Origin: Candidatus Bathyarchaeota archaeon
Lineage (GTDB): Archaea; Thermoproteota; Bathyarchaeia; TCS64
Assembly (NCBI GenBank): GCA_026014875.1
Contig: JAOZHO010000037.1
Location: 62,001-126,000, forward strand
DNA length: 64,000 nucleotides
Direction: 5' to 3'
How positions within the stretch are numbered: the stretch's first letter is position 1; each line of letters begins with the position of its first letter. The notes beneath the pieces are model-generated. The model was not told the origin of the DNA. It saw nothing but the letters and a program-made list of their open reading frames with translations, and ran no database searches. Position numbers and translations under genes: made by a program. This document shows, piece after piece, positions 32,673-40,874 of this stretch.

Positions 32673-33389
32673 TCAGAGTATGGGCAGATAGACGCGGAGG
32701 ATCATATACGCGATGTATGCCGAGACTGTGACGAAGGCGGCTTTCCGGGGAGTGGCTTCGTAGTTGACCGAGACTGCGACCGCTGTCAGTATCAGTGTGA
32801 GGACCCCGAACAGGTTGAATAGTGTGAACGCCTGGTTCACGAGTCTACCGAGCAGGCCCGAGGCGGCCGCCCGGGTAGCCGTCAGGGACGCAAGGTCGGC
32901 TGCGCTGATCGTGTAGGCGTCGACGACCCTTAGGAGTTGCTGGCCGACCATGGGGGTGAATGCGAAACCCGTCATGGCGAGCATCCTCCTCGAGTTGCCC
33001 TTCCCGACGAGGACCTTTGCGGTCAGAAGGACCAAAATGGAGGGCACGAGCCACCTGATGAAAGTGCTCACGATGCCCCCTATGGCTATGAAGGGCGCCA
33101 ATCTGCTTGCCTCAAAGTTGGTCCCACTCAGCCCTGCGGCTAGCAAGTTCAGCTCTGTCTTCGAGAAGTATATCATCCCGGCCCAGGCAGATAGAATTGC
33201 CGCCAGAAACACTATGAAGAGCCCTGTTCGGAGGTCTCTCTCCTCTATGTCATGGAACCCTCTCCCTGGAGAGGTTATCACTCCGAATATCTTGCTTACG
33301 AAGCCCTTGTTGTCCTCACTCAGAACGTAACGCCTCCACTGGGTGCAGATTTGAAGCTCTCCAGGCAGGATATAACCCGGACACCACAC
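32673..33389 (-). CDS. Yip1-domain membrane protein
   Basis: Up to 238 residues, with five predicted helices after KIFGVITSPGRGFHDIEERD. The SPxxxFxxI opening and helix layout fit the Yip1 family. The only standard start in frame (ATG at 33389) would overlap the permease gene by 74 bases; the conserved part begins near 33320, overlapping the permease stop, so a non-standard start such as CTG there is possible. It is the last gene of the PadR-ABC unit. Confidence 0.75.
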   Translation of the reverse strand: MWCPGYILPGELQICTQWRRYVLSEDNKGFVSKIFGVITSPGRGFHDIEERDLRTGLFIVFLAAILSAWAGMIYFSKTELNLLAAGLSGTNFEASRLAPFIAIGGIVSTFIRWLVPSILVLLTAKVLVGKGNSRRMLAMTGFAFTPMVGQQLLRVVDAYTISAADLASLTATRAAASGLLGRLVNQAFTLFNLFGVLTLILTAVAVSVNYEATPRKAAFVTVSAYIAYMILRVYLPIL

Positions 33390-34563
33390 AGGTTATGACT
33401 GCGAAGAACAATGCGATCACGCCTAGATTTAGGGACACTTCAGAGGTGACGCCTACATAATTGCCTACAACTTTACTTAATATGAAACCGAAGACGGCAC
33501 CTATGGTTCCACCAGTTATTCCGGTCAGCACTGCTTCGGTCAGGAACATCATGAGGACATCGGAGCTCCTGGCTCCTATGGCCTTTAATACTCCTATCTC
33601 CCGGGTTCGCTCCATCACGGAGACAGTCATTGTGTTAATTATCCCTACCCCAGCAACCATAAGGGATATCCCGGCTATCCCACCAAGAACTGCTTCTATA
33701 GTGCCTATAATGGAATTCACCATTTCCATTGCTACTTCACTGGTGATGACGGATACATCCTCAAGGGCGTCTTCTATTTCAGCTGATAATTGATTAATAG
33801 TGTCTGGGTCTTCAGCCTTTACCTGTATCGTTGTGTATTCACCGCCAGTCTCGAAGAACTGCTCATAAGTACGTAGGGGTATCAGGAAGCCTTCATCTCC
33901 TCCTCCGGGACCAATACTGCTTCCAACCTCTTCCAGTATTCCGAGAACCCTTAAGCTGAGAGTTTTTTCATTCTTATCCACCATCGTAGTTAGTTTGATT
34001 CTGTCACCTACGCCGAAGTACTTCTCCTCTCCATCAAAGGGGTAAGCCAGTTTATATCCGAGTATAACTACGGCCTTGTCAGATCGCATTAATTCTCGGC
34101 CTTCAAGGAGTTCGTCGGCTTCGTTAATTTGGAAGTATGCGTCTGTTATCCCTTCAACAGAGACGCTGAATGTGTCCCCTTTTCTAACATATACGCCTTG
34201 ACCTCCAGAGACTCCGGGTACAATTAGATCTATGCCCGGCATCTTTTCAAGTATATCTACGTCTCTCCAATCCAACTCGCTTGTAGAAAGAAACATGCTT
34301 GATCCCCCTGAGGGACCCATAAATCCACCTTCTTGAGAGGATTCCATCATACTGGCGACCTGGGTTCCAGGTATGATGGTGATCGTAGAAGTTCCGAGGA
34401 TGCCCATCTGGGAGGTTATCTCATTGTTCATCCCTTGAGTTAGAGAGATTAAGCCGGTAACAGCGGCTATGCCTATCATGATCCCGAGAAGGTTGAGCGC
34501 GAACCTGAATTTTCGCTCGCTTAGGCTCTCGATTGACATGCCTATTACGTCTAACAGATTCAA
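33316..34563 (-). CDS. MacB/FtsX-type ABC transporter permease
   Basis: A 415-residue permease. Helix 1 is FALNLLGIMIGIAAVTGLISL, the large outside domain spans about 45-270, and the C-terminal three-helix core is MVAGVGIINTMTVSVMERTREIGVLKAIGARSSDV then FSKVVGNY-like and SGLYPAWRASNLHPVEALR (landmarks NTMTVSVMERTREIGV and SGLYPAWRASNLHPVEAL). The last motif is typical of MacB. It pairs with the ATPase two genes upstream. This gene looks less GC-rich than its operon neighbours, which hints at separate origin. It likely extracts or moves a lipid or peptide by mechanotransmission. Confidence 0.92.
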   Translation of the reverse strand: MNLLDVIGMSIESLSERKFRFALNLLGIMIGIAAVTGLISLTQGMNNEITSQMGILGTSTITIIPGTQVASMMESSQEGGFMGPSGGSSMFLSTSELDWRDVDILEKMPGIDLIVPGVSGGQGVYVRKGDTFSVSVEGITDAYFQINEADELLEGRELMRSDKAVVILGYKLAYPFDGEEKYFGVGDRIKLTTMVDKNEKTLSLRVLGILEEVGSSIGPGGGDEGFLIPLRTYEQFFETGGEYTTIQVKAEDPDTINQLSAEIEDALEDVSVITSEVAMEMVNSIIGTIEAVLGGIAGISLMVAGVGIINTMTVSVMERTREIGVLKAIGARSSDVLMMFLTEAVLTGITGGTIGAVFGFILSKVVGNYVGVTSEVSLNLGVIALFFAVITCVVSGLYPAWRASNLHPVEALRSE

Positions 34564-34581
34564 TCATTCACACCTAATGAC

Positions 34582-36492
34582 CTAACCAAGTCCTAGTAGG
34601 CGCCTCAGCCATACCCAGAATCCCCCGGTGGAGCTGGCCTGCGTGTCGGACAGCGATGAGGCCTCCTCGACGTCCACTGTGAGCCTCAACGTCTCGACGT
34701 GCTCCTGGTTAAGGTCGTCCTGATAGGTGATCTTCAGGGTCAGGGTGTGCTCCCCCACGTCGGTACCTTCCGCCACCCTGAACCAGACCTCGAATGGGAT
34801 GGGGCTGTCGGGGTCCACCGCCCCGATGTACTCCTCGCTCTCAGCGGTGCGCTCGAAGACAGAGTCCTCGACGACCTCGATGTTCACGAACTGGACGCTC
34901 TCGGTGCCCACCAGGAGCATGTCCGCCTCGAGCTCCTTGGACTCCCCGATGCCGGCCGACACGGGGCCGGCGTTTATGAGCGTGAATTCCACTATCCCCC
35001 GGACGCTCAGCGTCACTGTCTCCCTGAGGCTCCTGGGCACCCCATCGGCGTCCAAGTAGGTGATTGTGGCGATACCGGGGTACTGCCCCGCCCTTACGTT
35101 GCCGCTCACCAGCAGATCGAACTGGGCCTCGGACCGCTCCCCGGCGTCCATCTCGCCCAATGATACAAGTGTGGGGCTCATCGTCGATATCCCCGTGAGG
35201 GGGTCGAGGGAGAGGGCCGCCTTCACGTCGTGAGCGTCGGAGCCCAGGCACTCCAGCTCCAGGACCAGCTCGAACTCGTCCCCGGGCCTCACCGGATCGA
35301 TCGATGTGCCGTAGCCGCTCATCACCACAGAGGTCTGGACGGGGACCTCCACCGACTCCACGCTGACACCGAGGGTCGAGGCCTCCATGTAGACCTGGCC
35401 GTCGGACCCCTGGTAGGTGGAGGAGGTGGAGAGAGTGTAGACTCCCACGGGGGCGCTCCTGGAGACGGCGATGACGACGTCCATGGCAACGCTCTCGTCA
35501 GGGTCCAGCTCGTCGATGTTGATTCGGCCGCCATCCAAGATTGCGATATAAGGCGATGCGGAGACCAGAGAGACCTCAATGTCGGTGAGTCCCTCGTCGC
35601 CGATGTTGACGAGGTTGACGGTGACCGGATTCTCGGCTCCCGCGATCAATCGGGGGTCCTCGATGTTGACGCTAAGCATCGGGTTGGGGACCGTGGAGCT
35701 GTTGACGGTGATCCCTACGATGAAACTCTCGAAATAGGTCTGCCCCGCCTCGTCCTCGTAGGCAACGGTCTCCGATAACGTGTAGACTCCTAGGGGGGTG
35801 TTCCTGGAGACTCTCACGGTCGCGGGGTGCAACACGCTCAGGTTCGCGTCTAGGTTGCCGTGGGTGAACCTTGAGCCTTCAAGCACCACGATGTATGGGG
35901 AGGTTGACGTGACGGTTGCGTCGATCTCGTATACTGTGGCATCCCCAAGATTCCCGAGCACGACGTTCAGATGGTTGTCGGCACCGGCGGTGAACACGGG
36001 GTTGTCGGCCTCTGCACTCATCCTGTAGCTGAGCTTGGAGACGCTGTCGACCACGATCCCTATCTGGAGTGTGGTGGACTCCAGCATCTCGACCCCATAC
36101 TGAACCTTCTGCATGTACGTGGCCTGGAGGGTGAGGCTGTACGCGCCAAGCGGCGTATCCTCGTCGACGTATACTCGGGTGTAGAAGCTCGTTGAGGCGC
36201 CGTCGCTTATCCGGTTGTAGACCTTGTGGTAGCCATCCAGCAACGAGATCCCGGGCGTGGTCGCCGGGACGGAGAGGGATATCTTGGCCTCGTAGATGCT
36301 CCACGAGCCCACGTTGGTCAGTGTGAACTTGATCAGGCTCTCCTCTCCCGCGGTGACGTAAACGTCGTCGGTGGATATCCGGAGGACCGGGAGGTAGTCC
36401 GGTGCCTCAACCATCAGGATCTGGGAGGCCATCGCTATTGCGATGACCAGTATCAACATCGATGCTCTTTCACGTTTCAAGGTTTTCACCAT
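34582..36492 (-). CDS. COG1361/CARDB-type surface protein in an ABC operon
   Basis: A 636-residue protein with an N-terminal signal segment (SMLILVIAIAMASQILMVEA), then at least four beta-sandwich repeats of about 115 residues each. Each repeat carries LVNIGDEGLTDIEVSL-like and SxxxPxGVYTLS-like motifs (TPLGAYSLTLQATY, TPLGVYTLSETVAYED, APVGVYTLSTSSTYQG). It ends in a short hydrophobic tail WVWLRRLLGLG. It overlaps the ATPase gene by seven bases and is followed by the permease, so it is an integral part of the unit, perhaps the outside adaptor of a MacAB-like system. Confidence 0.82.
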   Translation of the reverse strand: MVKTLKRERASMLILVIAIAMASQILMVEAPDYLPVLRISTDDVYVTAGEESLIKFTLTNVGSWSIYEAKISLSVPATTPGISLLDGYHKVYNRISDGASTSFYTRVYVDEDTPLGAYSLTLQATYMQKVQYGVEMLESTTLQIGIVVDSVSKLSYRMSAEADNPVFTAGADNHLNVVLGNLGDATVYEIDATVTSTSPYIVVLEGSRFTHGNLDANLSVLHPATVRVSRNTPLGVYTLSETVAYEDEAGQTYFESFIVGITVNSSTVPNPMLSVNIEDPRLIAGAENPVTVNLVNIGDEGLTDIEVSLVSASPYIAILDGGRINIDELDPDESVAMDVVIAVSRSAPVGVYTLSTSSTYQGSDGQVYMEASTLGVSVESVEVPVQTSVVMSGYGTSIDPVRPGDEFELVLELECLGSDAHDVKAALSLDPLTGISTMSPTLVSLGEMDAGERSEAQFDLLVSGNVRAGQYPGIATITYLDADGVPRSLRETVTLSVRGIVEFTLINAGPVSAGIGESKELEADMLLVGTESVQFVNIEVVEDSVFERTAESEEYIGAVDPDSPIPFEVWFRVAEGTDVGEHTLTLKITYQDDLNQEHVETLRLTVDVEEASSLSDTQASSTGGFWVWLRRLLGLG

Positions 36493-37175
36493 AGCTTTTT
36501 CTCTCCAATGATTATTCCGTCCTGGAGCTGGACCAGGCGCTGCGCCATCTGGGCGACGTTGGGGTCGTGGGTGATGAGGATGAAGGTCTTCCCCTGCTCC
36601 TTGTTGAAGGATAGGAGAAGCTCCATCACCTCGAAACCCGTCTTCGAGTCGAGGTTCCCCGTGACCTCGTCGCAGAGCAGGACCGAGGGCTCATTCACGA
36701 GGGCCCTCGCGATGGCGACCCTCTGCTGCTCCCCGCCGCTTAGCTCCGCGGGCCTGTGATCCATCCTCTCCCCGAGGCCCACGAGCTCGAGGAGCTTACT
36801 GGCCCGCTCCCGCCTCTCCCTGCGGGGGACCCCTGCAATGGCCATGGGGAGCTCGACGTTTTTCAGGGCGTTAGAGCGGGGGATCAGGTTGAAGAACTGG
36901 AACACGAAGCCTATCTCCTTGCTCCTGAGATCCGCGAGCTCGTTGTCATTCAGCGTGGAGAGGTCGGTGCCATGGACGATAATCTTTCCTGCCGAGGGCT
37001 TGTCGAGGGCCCCCAGCATGTTGAGGAGGGTCGACTTGCCGCTCCCGGATGGCCCCATTATGGCCATAAACTCCCCCTCGACGACCTTGAGGTCGATGCC
37101 CTTCAGCACCCTCAGGACGCTGTCACCCTGGGGGTACTCTTTCTCGAGACCCACGGTCTCCATGACCACGGACAT
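36486..37175 (-). CDS. ABC transporter ATPase, LolD/MacB type
   Basis: A 229-residue ATPase. Walker A GPSGSGKSTLLN (near 45), Q-loop FVFQFFNLIPRSNALKNVEL, signature LSGGEQQRVAIARAL, Walker B VLLCDEVTGNLDSKTG, and H-loop FILITHD. These are the LolD/MacB subgroup features. The ATG overlaps the PadR stop by one base, showing tight coupling; a longer frame reaching into PadR is not needed. It works with the MacB/FtsX-type permease. Confidence 0.95.
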   Translation of the reverse strand: MSVVMETVGLEKEYPQGDSVLRVLKGIDLKVVEGEFMAIMGPSGSGKSTLLNMLGALDKPSAGKIIVHGTDLSTLNDNELADLRSKEIGFVFQFFNLIPRSNALKNVELPMAIAGVPRRERRERASKLLELVGLGERMDHRPAELSGGEQQRVAIARALVNEPSVLLCDEVTGNLDSKTGFEVMELLLSFNKEQGKTFILITHDPNVAQMAQRLVQLQDGIIIGEKKLW

Positions 37176-37714
37176 CAGCGCCTCTCCTCGATCTTCTGCC
37201 TTACGCTCTCGATCATCTCGAGACGGGCCTCCATGATGGACTTGACCTCGTCGAGGCATTCTAGCATCGACTCCTTGTCCATGGACTCCTCGAGGAGGTC
37301 CATCTGTGCGGAGTAAAAGTCCATGTCGTCCTCGGAGAGCTTGCGGAATATCTCTAGGACCCCGCTCCGCATGTTTGGGGGCATAAGCTTGAACATGGCC
37401 CTGAAGAACCTGTTGGTGAACTTGCTACGGAGCTCGATCCTCTCGCTGAAGCTGTTGAGGAGGCCTTCCCCGCTGGGTGTCAGAGTATAGAACTCGGTCT
37501 CATCCCTCATGGCGGTCTCAACGAATTCCCTGGACTCGAGGCTCCTCAGGGCTGGGTACAAGCTCCCCGTTCTGACTTCCCAGACGCCCTCGAACTCGTC
37601 CCTCAGGAACTTGAGCATCTCATAGCCATACTTGGGGCCTTTATCCAACTGAAGCAATAAGAGGAACTGGAGGGGGCTCACCGCTCCCGAGGCAAAGGGA
37701 CCTACCCGCAACAT
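37175..37714 (-). CDS. PadR-family transcriptional regulator
   Basis: A 179-residue protein with the PadR winged helix at the N-terminus (FLLLLQLDKGPKYGYEMLKF, then VRTGSLYPALRSLESREFVE) and a long helical C-terminal part for dimerisation. PadR proteins usually repress neighbouring transporter genes until a drug or other ligand binds. It is first in the operon with the ABC genes. The ATG at 37714 is preferred; a TTG twelve bases upstream is in frame. Two direct repeats cover the probable transcription start, suggesting self-control. Confidence 0.92.
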   Translation of the reverse strand: MLRVGPFASGAVSPLQFLLLLQLDKGPKYGYEMLKFLRDEFEGVWEVRTGSLYPALRSLESREFVETAMRDETEFYTLTPSGEGLLNSFSERIELRSKFTNRFFRAMFKLMPPNMRSGVLEIFRKLSEDDMDFYSAQMDLLEESMDKESMLECLDEVKSIMEARLEMIESVRQKIEERR

Positions 37715-37766
37715 AGTAGACTTCAACCTAGTAGACTTCTACCTTGAAAGGGGCCCGAAATATAAG
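37715..37766 (-). promoter_or_regulatory. Promoter with two tandem operator-like sites for the PadR-ABC operon
   Basis: Leftward, CTTATATTTC at 37757-37766 is the TATA box. It is followed by AGGTAGAAGTCTACT (37730-37744) and AGGTTGAAGTCTACT (37715-37729), two adjacent 15-bp direct repeats. The first contains the palindrome GTAGA-AG-TCTAC. The expected start site (about 37736) lies inside the repeats. Confidence 0.65.
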
Positions 37767-37829
37767 GATTCTGGACTCAGCCAAACAGCCATCTCGACGC
37801 ATTTATCATTGACCCTCGAGAATCTGTGA

Positions 37830-38162
37830 ATGATAACAATGGTCTACTGCATGGAGTGCGGAAAGGAGCTCTCCGAGGACGCCAGGTACTGCTCCAAATG
37901 CGGAGCCTCCGTCAAGGCCTCCGAGTGGGAGGAGTTCCAGGTCTCCGCCGACGACCTCGTAGGAAGGGTGAAAGAGCTCATCTCCGAGGGGAACGTGAGC
38001 CGACTCATCGTCAGAAACGAGAGGGGGGATTCCCTCCTCGAGATCCCGGTCACTGTGGGGGTGATTGGAGCCCTGTTCGTCCCCTACCTCGCAGCCCTGG
38101 GGGCGATTGCGGCCTTAGCCACCCGCTGCACCATCGCCGTGGAGCGAAGGCTGCCAGTATAG
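37830..38162 (+). CDS. Zinc-ribbon DUF4342-like protein
   Basis: A 110-residue protein. Residues 7-25 form a zinc ribbon (CMECGKELSEDARYCSKCG). The rest (EEFQVSADDLVGRVKELISE then GNVSRLIVRNERGDSLLEIP and VTVGVIGALFVPYLAALGAIAAL) matches the DUF4342 pattern, with one hydrophobic segment. Function is unknown. TTTATC near 37804 would place the start at the first ATG, giving a leaderless message; the ATG at 37839 is the alternative. It converges with the HD-domain gene, one base apart. Confidence 0.8.
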   Translation: MITMVYCMECGKELSEDARYCSKCGASVKASEWEEFQVSADDLVGRVKELISEGNVSRLIVRNERGDSLLEIPVTVGVIGALFVPYLAALGAIAALATRCTIAVERRLPV

Positions 38163-38163
38163 A

Positions 38164-38940
38164 TCACAGGTCGAAGTTCACGACCCGGATCTCGTCTCCC
38201 TCTTTTATCCTCGCCTCTACGTGAACGTGCTGCTCTATGCCACTTCCCTCGATCTTGGCCCCGAGGAGGTTGTCCACCTGGAAGATGCCCGCGGGGTTGG
38301 TCATCTCGATGCTGATGGTGATGGGCTTGTCCTCCCCCTCCTCGATTGTGACATTCTCGATAGCAATGGCGGATGCGGAGTGGATGTCTATCCTCCCCTT
38401 CTCGTAGGGGATCCTGGCCCGCCCCTTCTCCATGTCGAGGGCGTCTGCGACCTTCACTATCCCCGCCTCCACCGTGAGGGGGCGATTTGGAGCGTGGTGG
38501 CTTATTATCGCGTGGAGGATCTCGGATGCCACGATGGTAACCTCCTCCGGCGAGTAGCACAGGGGGAGGCACCTATTGAGGACGCCGAGGGCGAGGGGCA
38601 CGCTGTAGATCTCGTGGGCCTTCCTCGCAAAGGCCATTCCCAGGTCGTGCAGTATGGATGCGAGGACCACGACCACCTCGGAGTCCTCGACCGTCATACC
38701 GTACTCCTGCACGATGCCGGGCTCCACGCCCCTCTCCACCAGGATCCTGAGCATCTTCAGGGCCCCGTTGGCCACGATCTTGACATGGACGGGGCCGTGA
38801 TCGTTGAGCCCCAGGCGGTCCACTGCGAGGACGTTGGAGCACCGCCAAAGCGTCTGGAGCTCCACGTCGCCGTCCACGAACTCTAGCAACTTCTCGAGCT
38901 TCTGGTTGCCCCTTGCGGGGATGCTGAGGATGTTAGACAC
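38164..38940 (-). CDS. HD-domain phosphohydrolase
   Basis: A 258-residue protein. H-HD-H-D style residues: NDHGPVHVKIVANGALKML near 47, SILHDLGMAFAR near 95 with the HD pair, ILHAIISHHAP near 141, and KVADALDMEKGRARIPYE near 163 with the final aspartate. The 70-residue C-terminal domain (from IENVTIEEGEDKPI) is beta-rich. Such enzymes cleave phosphate esters, often of nucleotides. The substrate is not evident. Confidence 0.85.
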   Translation of the reverse strand: MSNILSIPARGNQKLEKLLEFVDGDVELQTLWRCSNVLAVDRLGLNDHGPVHVKIVANGALKMLRILVERGVEPGIVQEYGMTVEDSEVVVVLASILHDLGMAFARKAHEIYSVPLALGVLNRCLPLCYSPEEVTIVASEILHAIISHHAPNRPLTVEAGIVKVADALDMEKGRARIPYEKGRIDIHSASAIAIENVTIEEGEDKPITISIEMTNPAGIFQVDNLLGAKIEGSGIEQHVHVEARIKEGDEIRVVNFDL

Positions 38941-39057
38941 GGTTCAACCCCCTTTGTGCAGAGGCTTTCCTTCATAAAAAGGGTCTCAGGCCCCTTCCCC
39001 GGTTTCAACCGTCTCCCTTTTAACCATTCAGAGTTTTGGTTGTCTCAGGAGATTTTC

Positions 39058-39813
39058 ATGAGGATCGAGATCATCGGGATCGAAGGTTTACCGATAATCG
39101 TGGAGGGGGACGATCTAGCCGCCCTCATCTTGGAGGCTTTGAAGTCCCAGGGGAATCCCCTCCGTGACGGGGATGTGGTGGTCCTGTCCCACGTCATCGT
39201 CTCACGGGCGGAGGGGAGGACAGTGGATCTCGGGTCCGTCGAGCCCTCAGAAATAGCGGTTCGCTACGCGGAGTTCACCGGGAAGGACCCCCGACTCGTG
39301 GAGGTTGTGTTAAGTGACTCGAGGGCGATAAGACGGATGGCCCCGGGAGTCCTCATAACCGAGACGTGGCAGGGGTTCGTCTGCGCCAACTCCGGCGTCG
39401 ACAAGTCCAACGTTCCAGGGGAGGAAGTGGTGGCGCTGCTCCCGGAGGACCCCGATGGATCAGCCCGAGCCTTCCGTGACAGAGTGAGGGAACTAGCCGG
39501 TATCGAGGTTGCTGCGATCGTCTGCGACACCCACGGGAGAGGGCACAGGGACGGCGAGGTGAACGTGGCCGTGGGAACCTCAGGTTTCAACGTCATCCGG
39601 GACAGGCGAGGAGAGCACGACCTCTTCGGGTACGAACTCAAAGTGAAGCGGACAGCGGTAGCGGATGAACTCGCAGCGGCCGCCGAATTGGTCATCGGAC
39701 AAGCGGATGAGGGCATCCCTGCGGCGATCATCAGGGGTTACGCGTACGAGCCCTCCGAGTCCTCGTCGGCTTTAGAACTTGTTCGACCCAGGGACATGGA
39801 TCTCTTCATCTGA
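39058..39813 (+). CDS. cofE: Coenzyme F420-0:L-glutamate ligase
   Basis: A 251-residue protein with CofE motifs: GDVVVLSHVIVSRAEGRTVDL near 38, CANSGVDKSNVPGEEVVALLP near 110 and CDTHGRGHRDGEVNVAVG near 158 (landmarks ANSGVDKSNV and DTHGRGHRDG). It adds glutamates to F420-0, so the organism makes coenzyme F420. ATG at 39058 is five bases after AGGAGA; an upstream in-frame extension lacks conservation. No other F420 synthesis gene is in the window. Confidence 0.94.
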   Translation: MRIEIIGIEGLPIIVEGDDLAALILEALKSQGNPLRDGDVVVLSHVIVSRAEGRTVDLGSVEPSEIAVRYAEFTGKDPRLVEVVLSDSRAIRRMAPGVLITETWQGFVCANSGVDKSNVPGEEVVALLPEDPDGSARAFRDRVRELAGIEVAAIVCDTHGRGHRDGEVNVAVGTSGFNVIRDRRGEHDLFGYELKVKRTAVADELAAAAELVIGQADEGIPAAIIRGYAYEPSESSSALELVRPRDMDLFI

Positions 39814-39873
39814 TGGCGGTTACCAGAACGTTCTTTTATCCGATGAAGTTTTACTCCTTTGTGAGTTGTTGAC

Positions 39874-40182
39874 TTGGTTTACTGCACTAAATGCGGGGCA
39901 GAGAACGAGGACGACGCCGTGAATTGCAAGAGCTGCGAGGCGCCCCTGAGAGAGGAGATCAGGCCCAGGCCCGTCCGGCGGAGGAGAAGAGACGACGACC
40001 TATGCTTCGGGTCCGGAGGGGGGAACTGGTTCGGGATCTTCATCGGGTTGATGATCATCCTCGCGGGAGCATCACAGCTCCTCCAAGGAACCTTCTGGTG
40101 GGCGTCATGGGACAGACTGTGGCCGATACCCGTCATCTTACTCGGGCTGTTCATTGTCTACAACGCGCTCTCAAAGCGCTAG
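39874..40182 (+). CDS. Small zinc-ribbon membrane protein
   Basis: A 102-residue protein: a zinc ribbon at the start (VYCTKCGAENEDDAVNCKSC), a basic linker (RPRPVRRRRRDDD) and two C-terminal helices (WFGIFIGLMIILAGASQLL and PIPVILLGLFIVYNAL). It resembles many archaeal proteins of the LiaF/DUF5668-like layout. TTG start; no function is known. It overlaps the convergent gene by four bases. Confidence 0.75.
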   Translation: MVYCTKCGAENEDDAVNCKSCEAPLREEIRPRPVRRRRRDDDLCFGSGGGNWFGIFIGLMIILAGASQLLQGTFWWASWDRLWPIPVILLGLFIVYNALSKR

Positions 40183-40874
40183 TTTCCACCCATTTTTTCA
40201 TTACAGGGCTCATCACAGCCACCGCAGAACCTCTCGTGGCTCCAGCGGGAGAGCCGTATCCTCGTGTACATCCAGAATAAGCTGAGGCTGATGCCCATCA
40301 GACCCAAGCCGCGCACGCTCGTGAGGACCAGATAGACGAGGGCGAAGCCCGTCACGAGAAAGACATTGAGGGCCGTCCGAAGGATGGGAGGGCTCCCAGG
40401 GATCAAAACGCTATAGGCTAGACCTGCTGCTACGAAAGCTAGTCCAAGGAGTCCGGACTGCGAGGGGACGGGTATACTATGAATTGCCTGAGTCGCTGTG
40501 AGTATTATTGCTATAAGGGAGCCGGCGAGGAGGCCGAGGCAGCCGGCACAGATCCGTTTCTCACCGAGGCGTATCTCGTGGTTGCTGAATCCACTGCAGT
40601 CGGAGTGGTGACCATGGATGACTCTGATGCCGAGAACGTCCGTGTATCTTGAGGGGTGGAGGTCGCCTGTTACTCGGATCTCGGGGGAACATCTGCGGGG
40701 GAAGAGTGTGGCGACTGCTCCCAAAGCGCATACTGCGACGAAGATGATGAGGTGGGCGGGATCTTGTTGTGTGACCGGTGACAGGCCGTTCTCTAGGGCA
40801 TGGAGGACTAGGATCATTCCAGCTGCTGATATGACGAGTTCAGGAAGGGGCAGACCATCGAATCTCTCCCTCAT
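40179..40874 (-). CDS. Polytopic membrane protein with Cys/His motif (DUF2085-like)
   Basis: A 231-residue protein with about five helices. A loop near residue 90 reads HGHHSDCSGFSNHEIRLGEK then RICAGCLGLLAGSL, and the C-terminus has RFCGGCDEPCNEK. This cysteine/histidine spacing recalls DUF2085 (CxxC next to a helix), but the match is partial. It overlaps the end of the B12-radical-SAM gene by four bases (ATGA), so the two are cotranscribed. It may bind a metal, and its function is unknown. Confidence 0.65.
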   Translation of the reverse strand: MRERFDGLPLPELVISAAGMILVLHALENGLSPVTQQDPAHLIIFVAVCALGAVATLFPRRCSPEIRVTGDLHPSRYTDVLGIRVIHGHHSDCSGFSNHEIRLGEKRICAGCLGLLAGSLIAIILTATQAIHSIPVPSQSGLLGLAFVAAGLAYSVLIPGSPPILRTALNVFLVTGFALVYLVLTSVRGLGLMGISLSLFWMYTRIRLSRWSHERFCGGCDEPCNEKMGGN

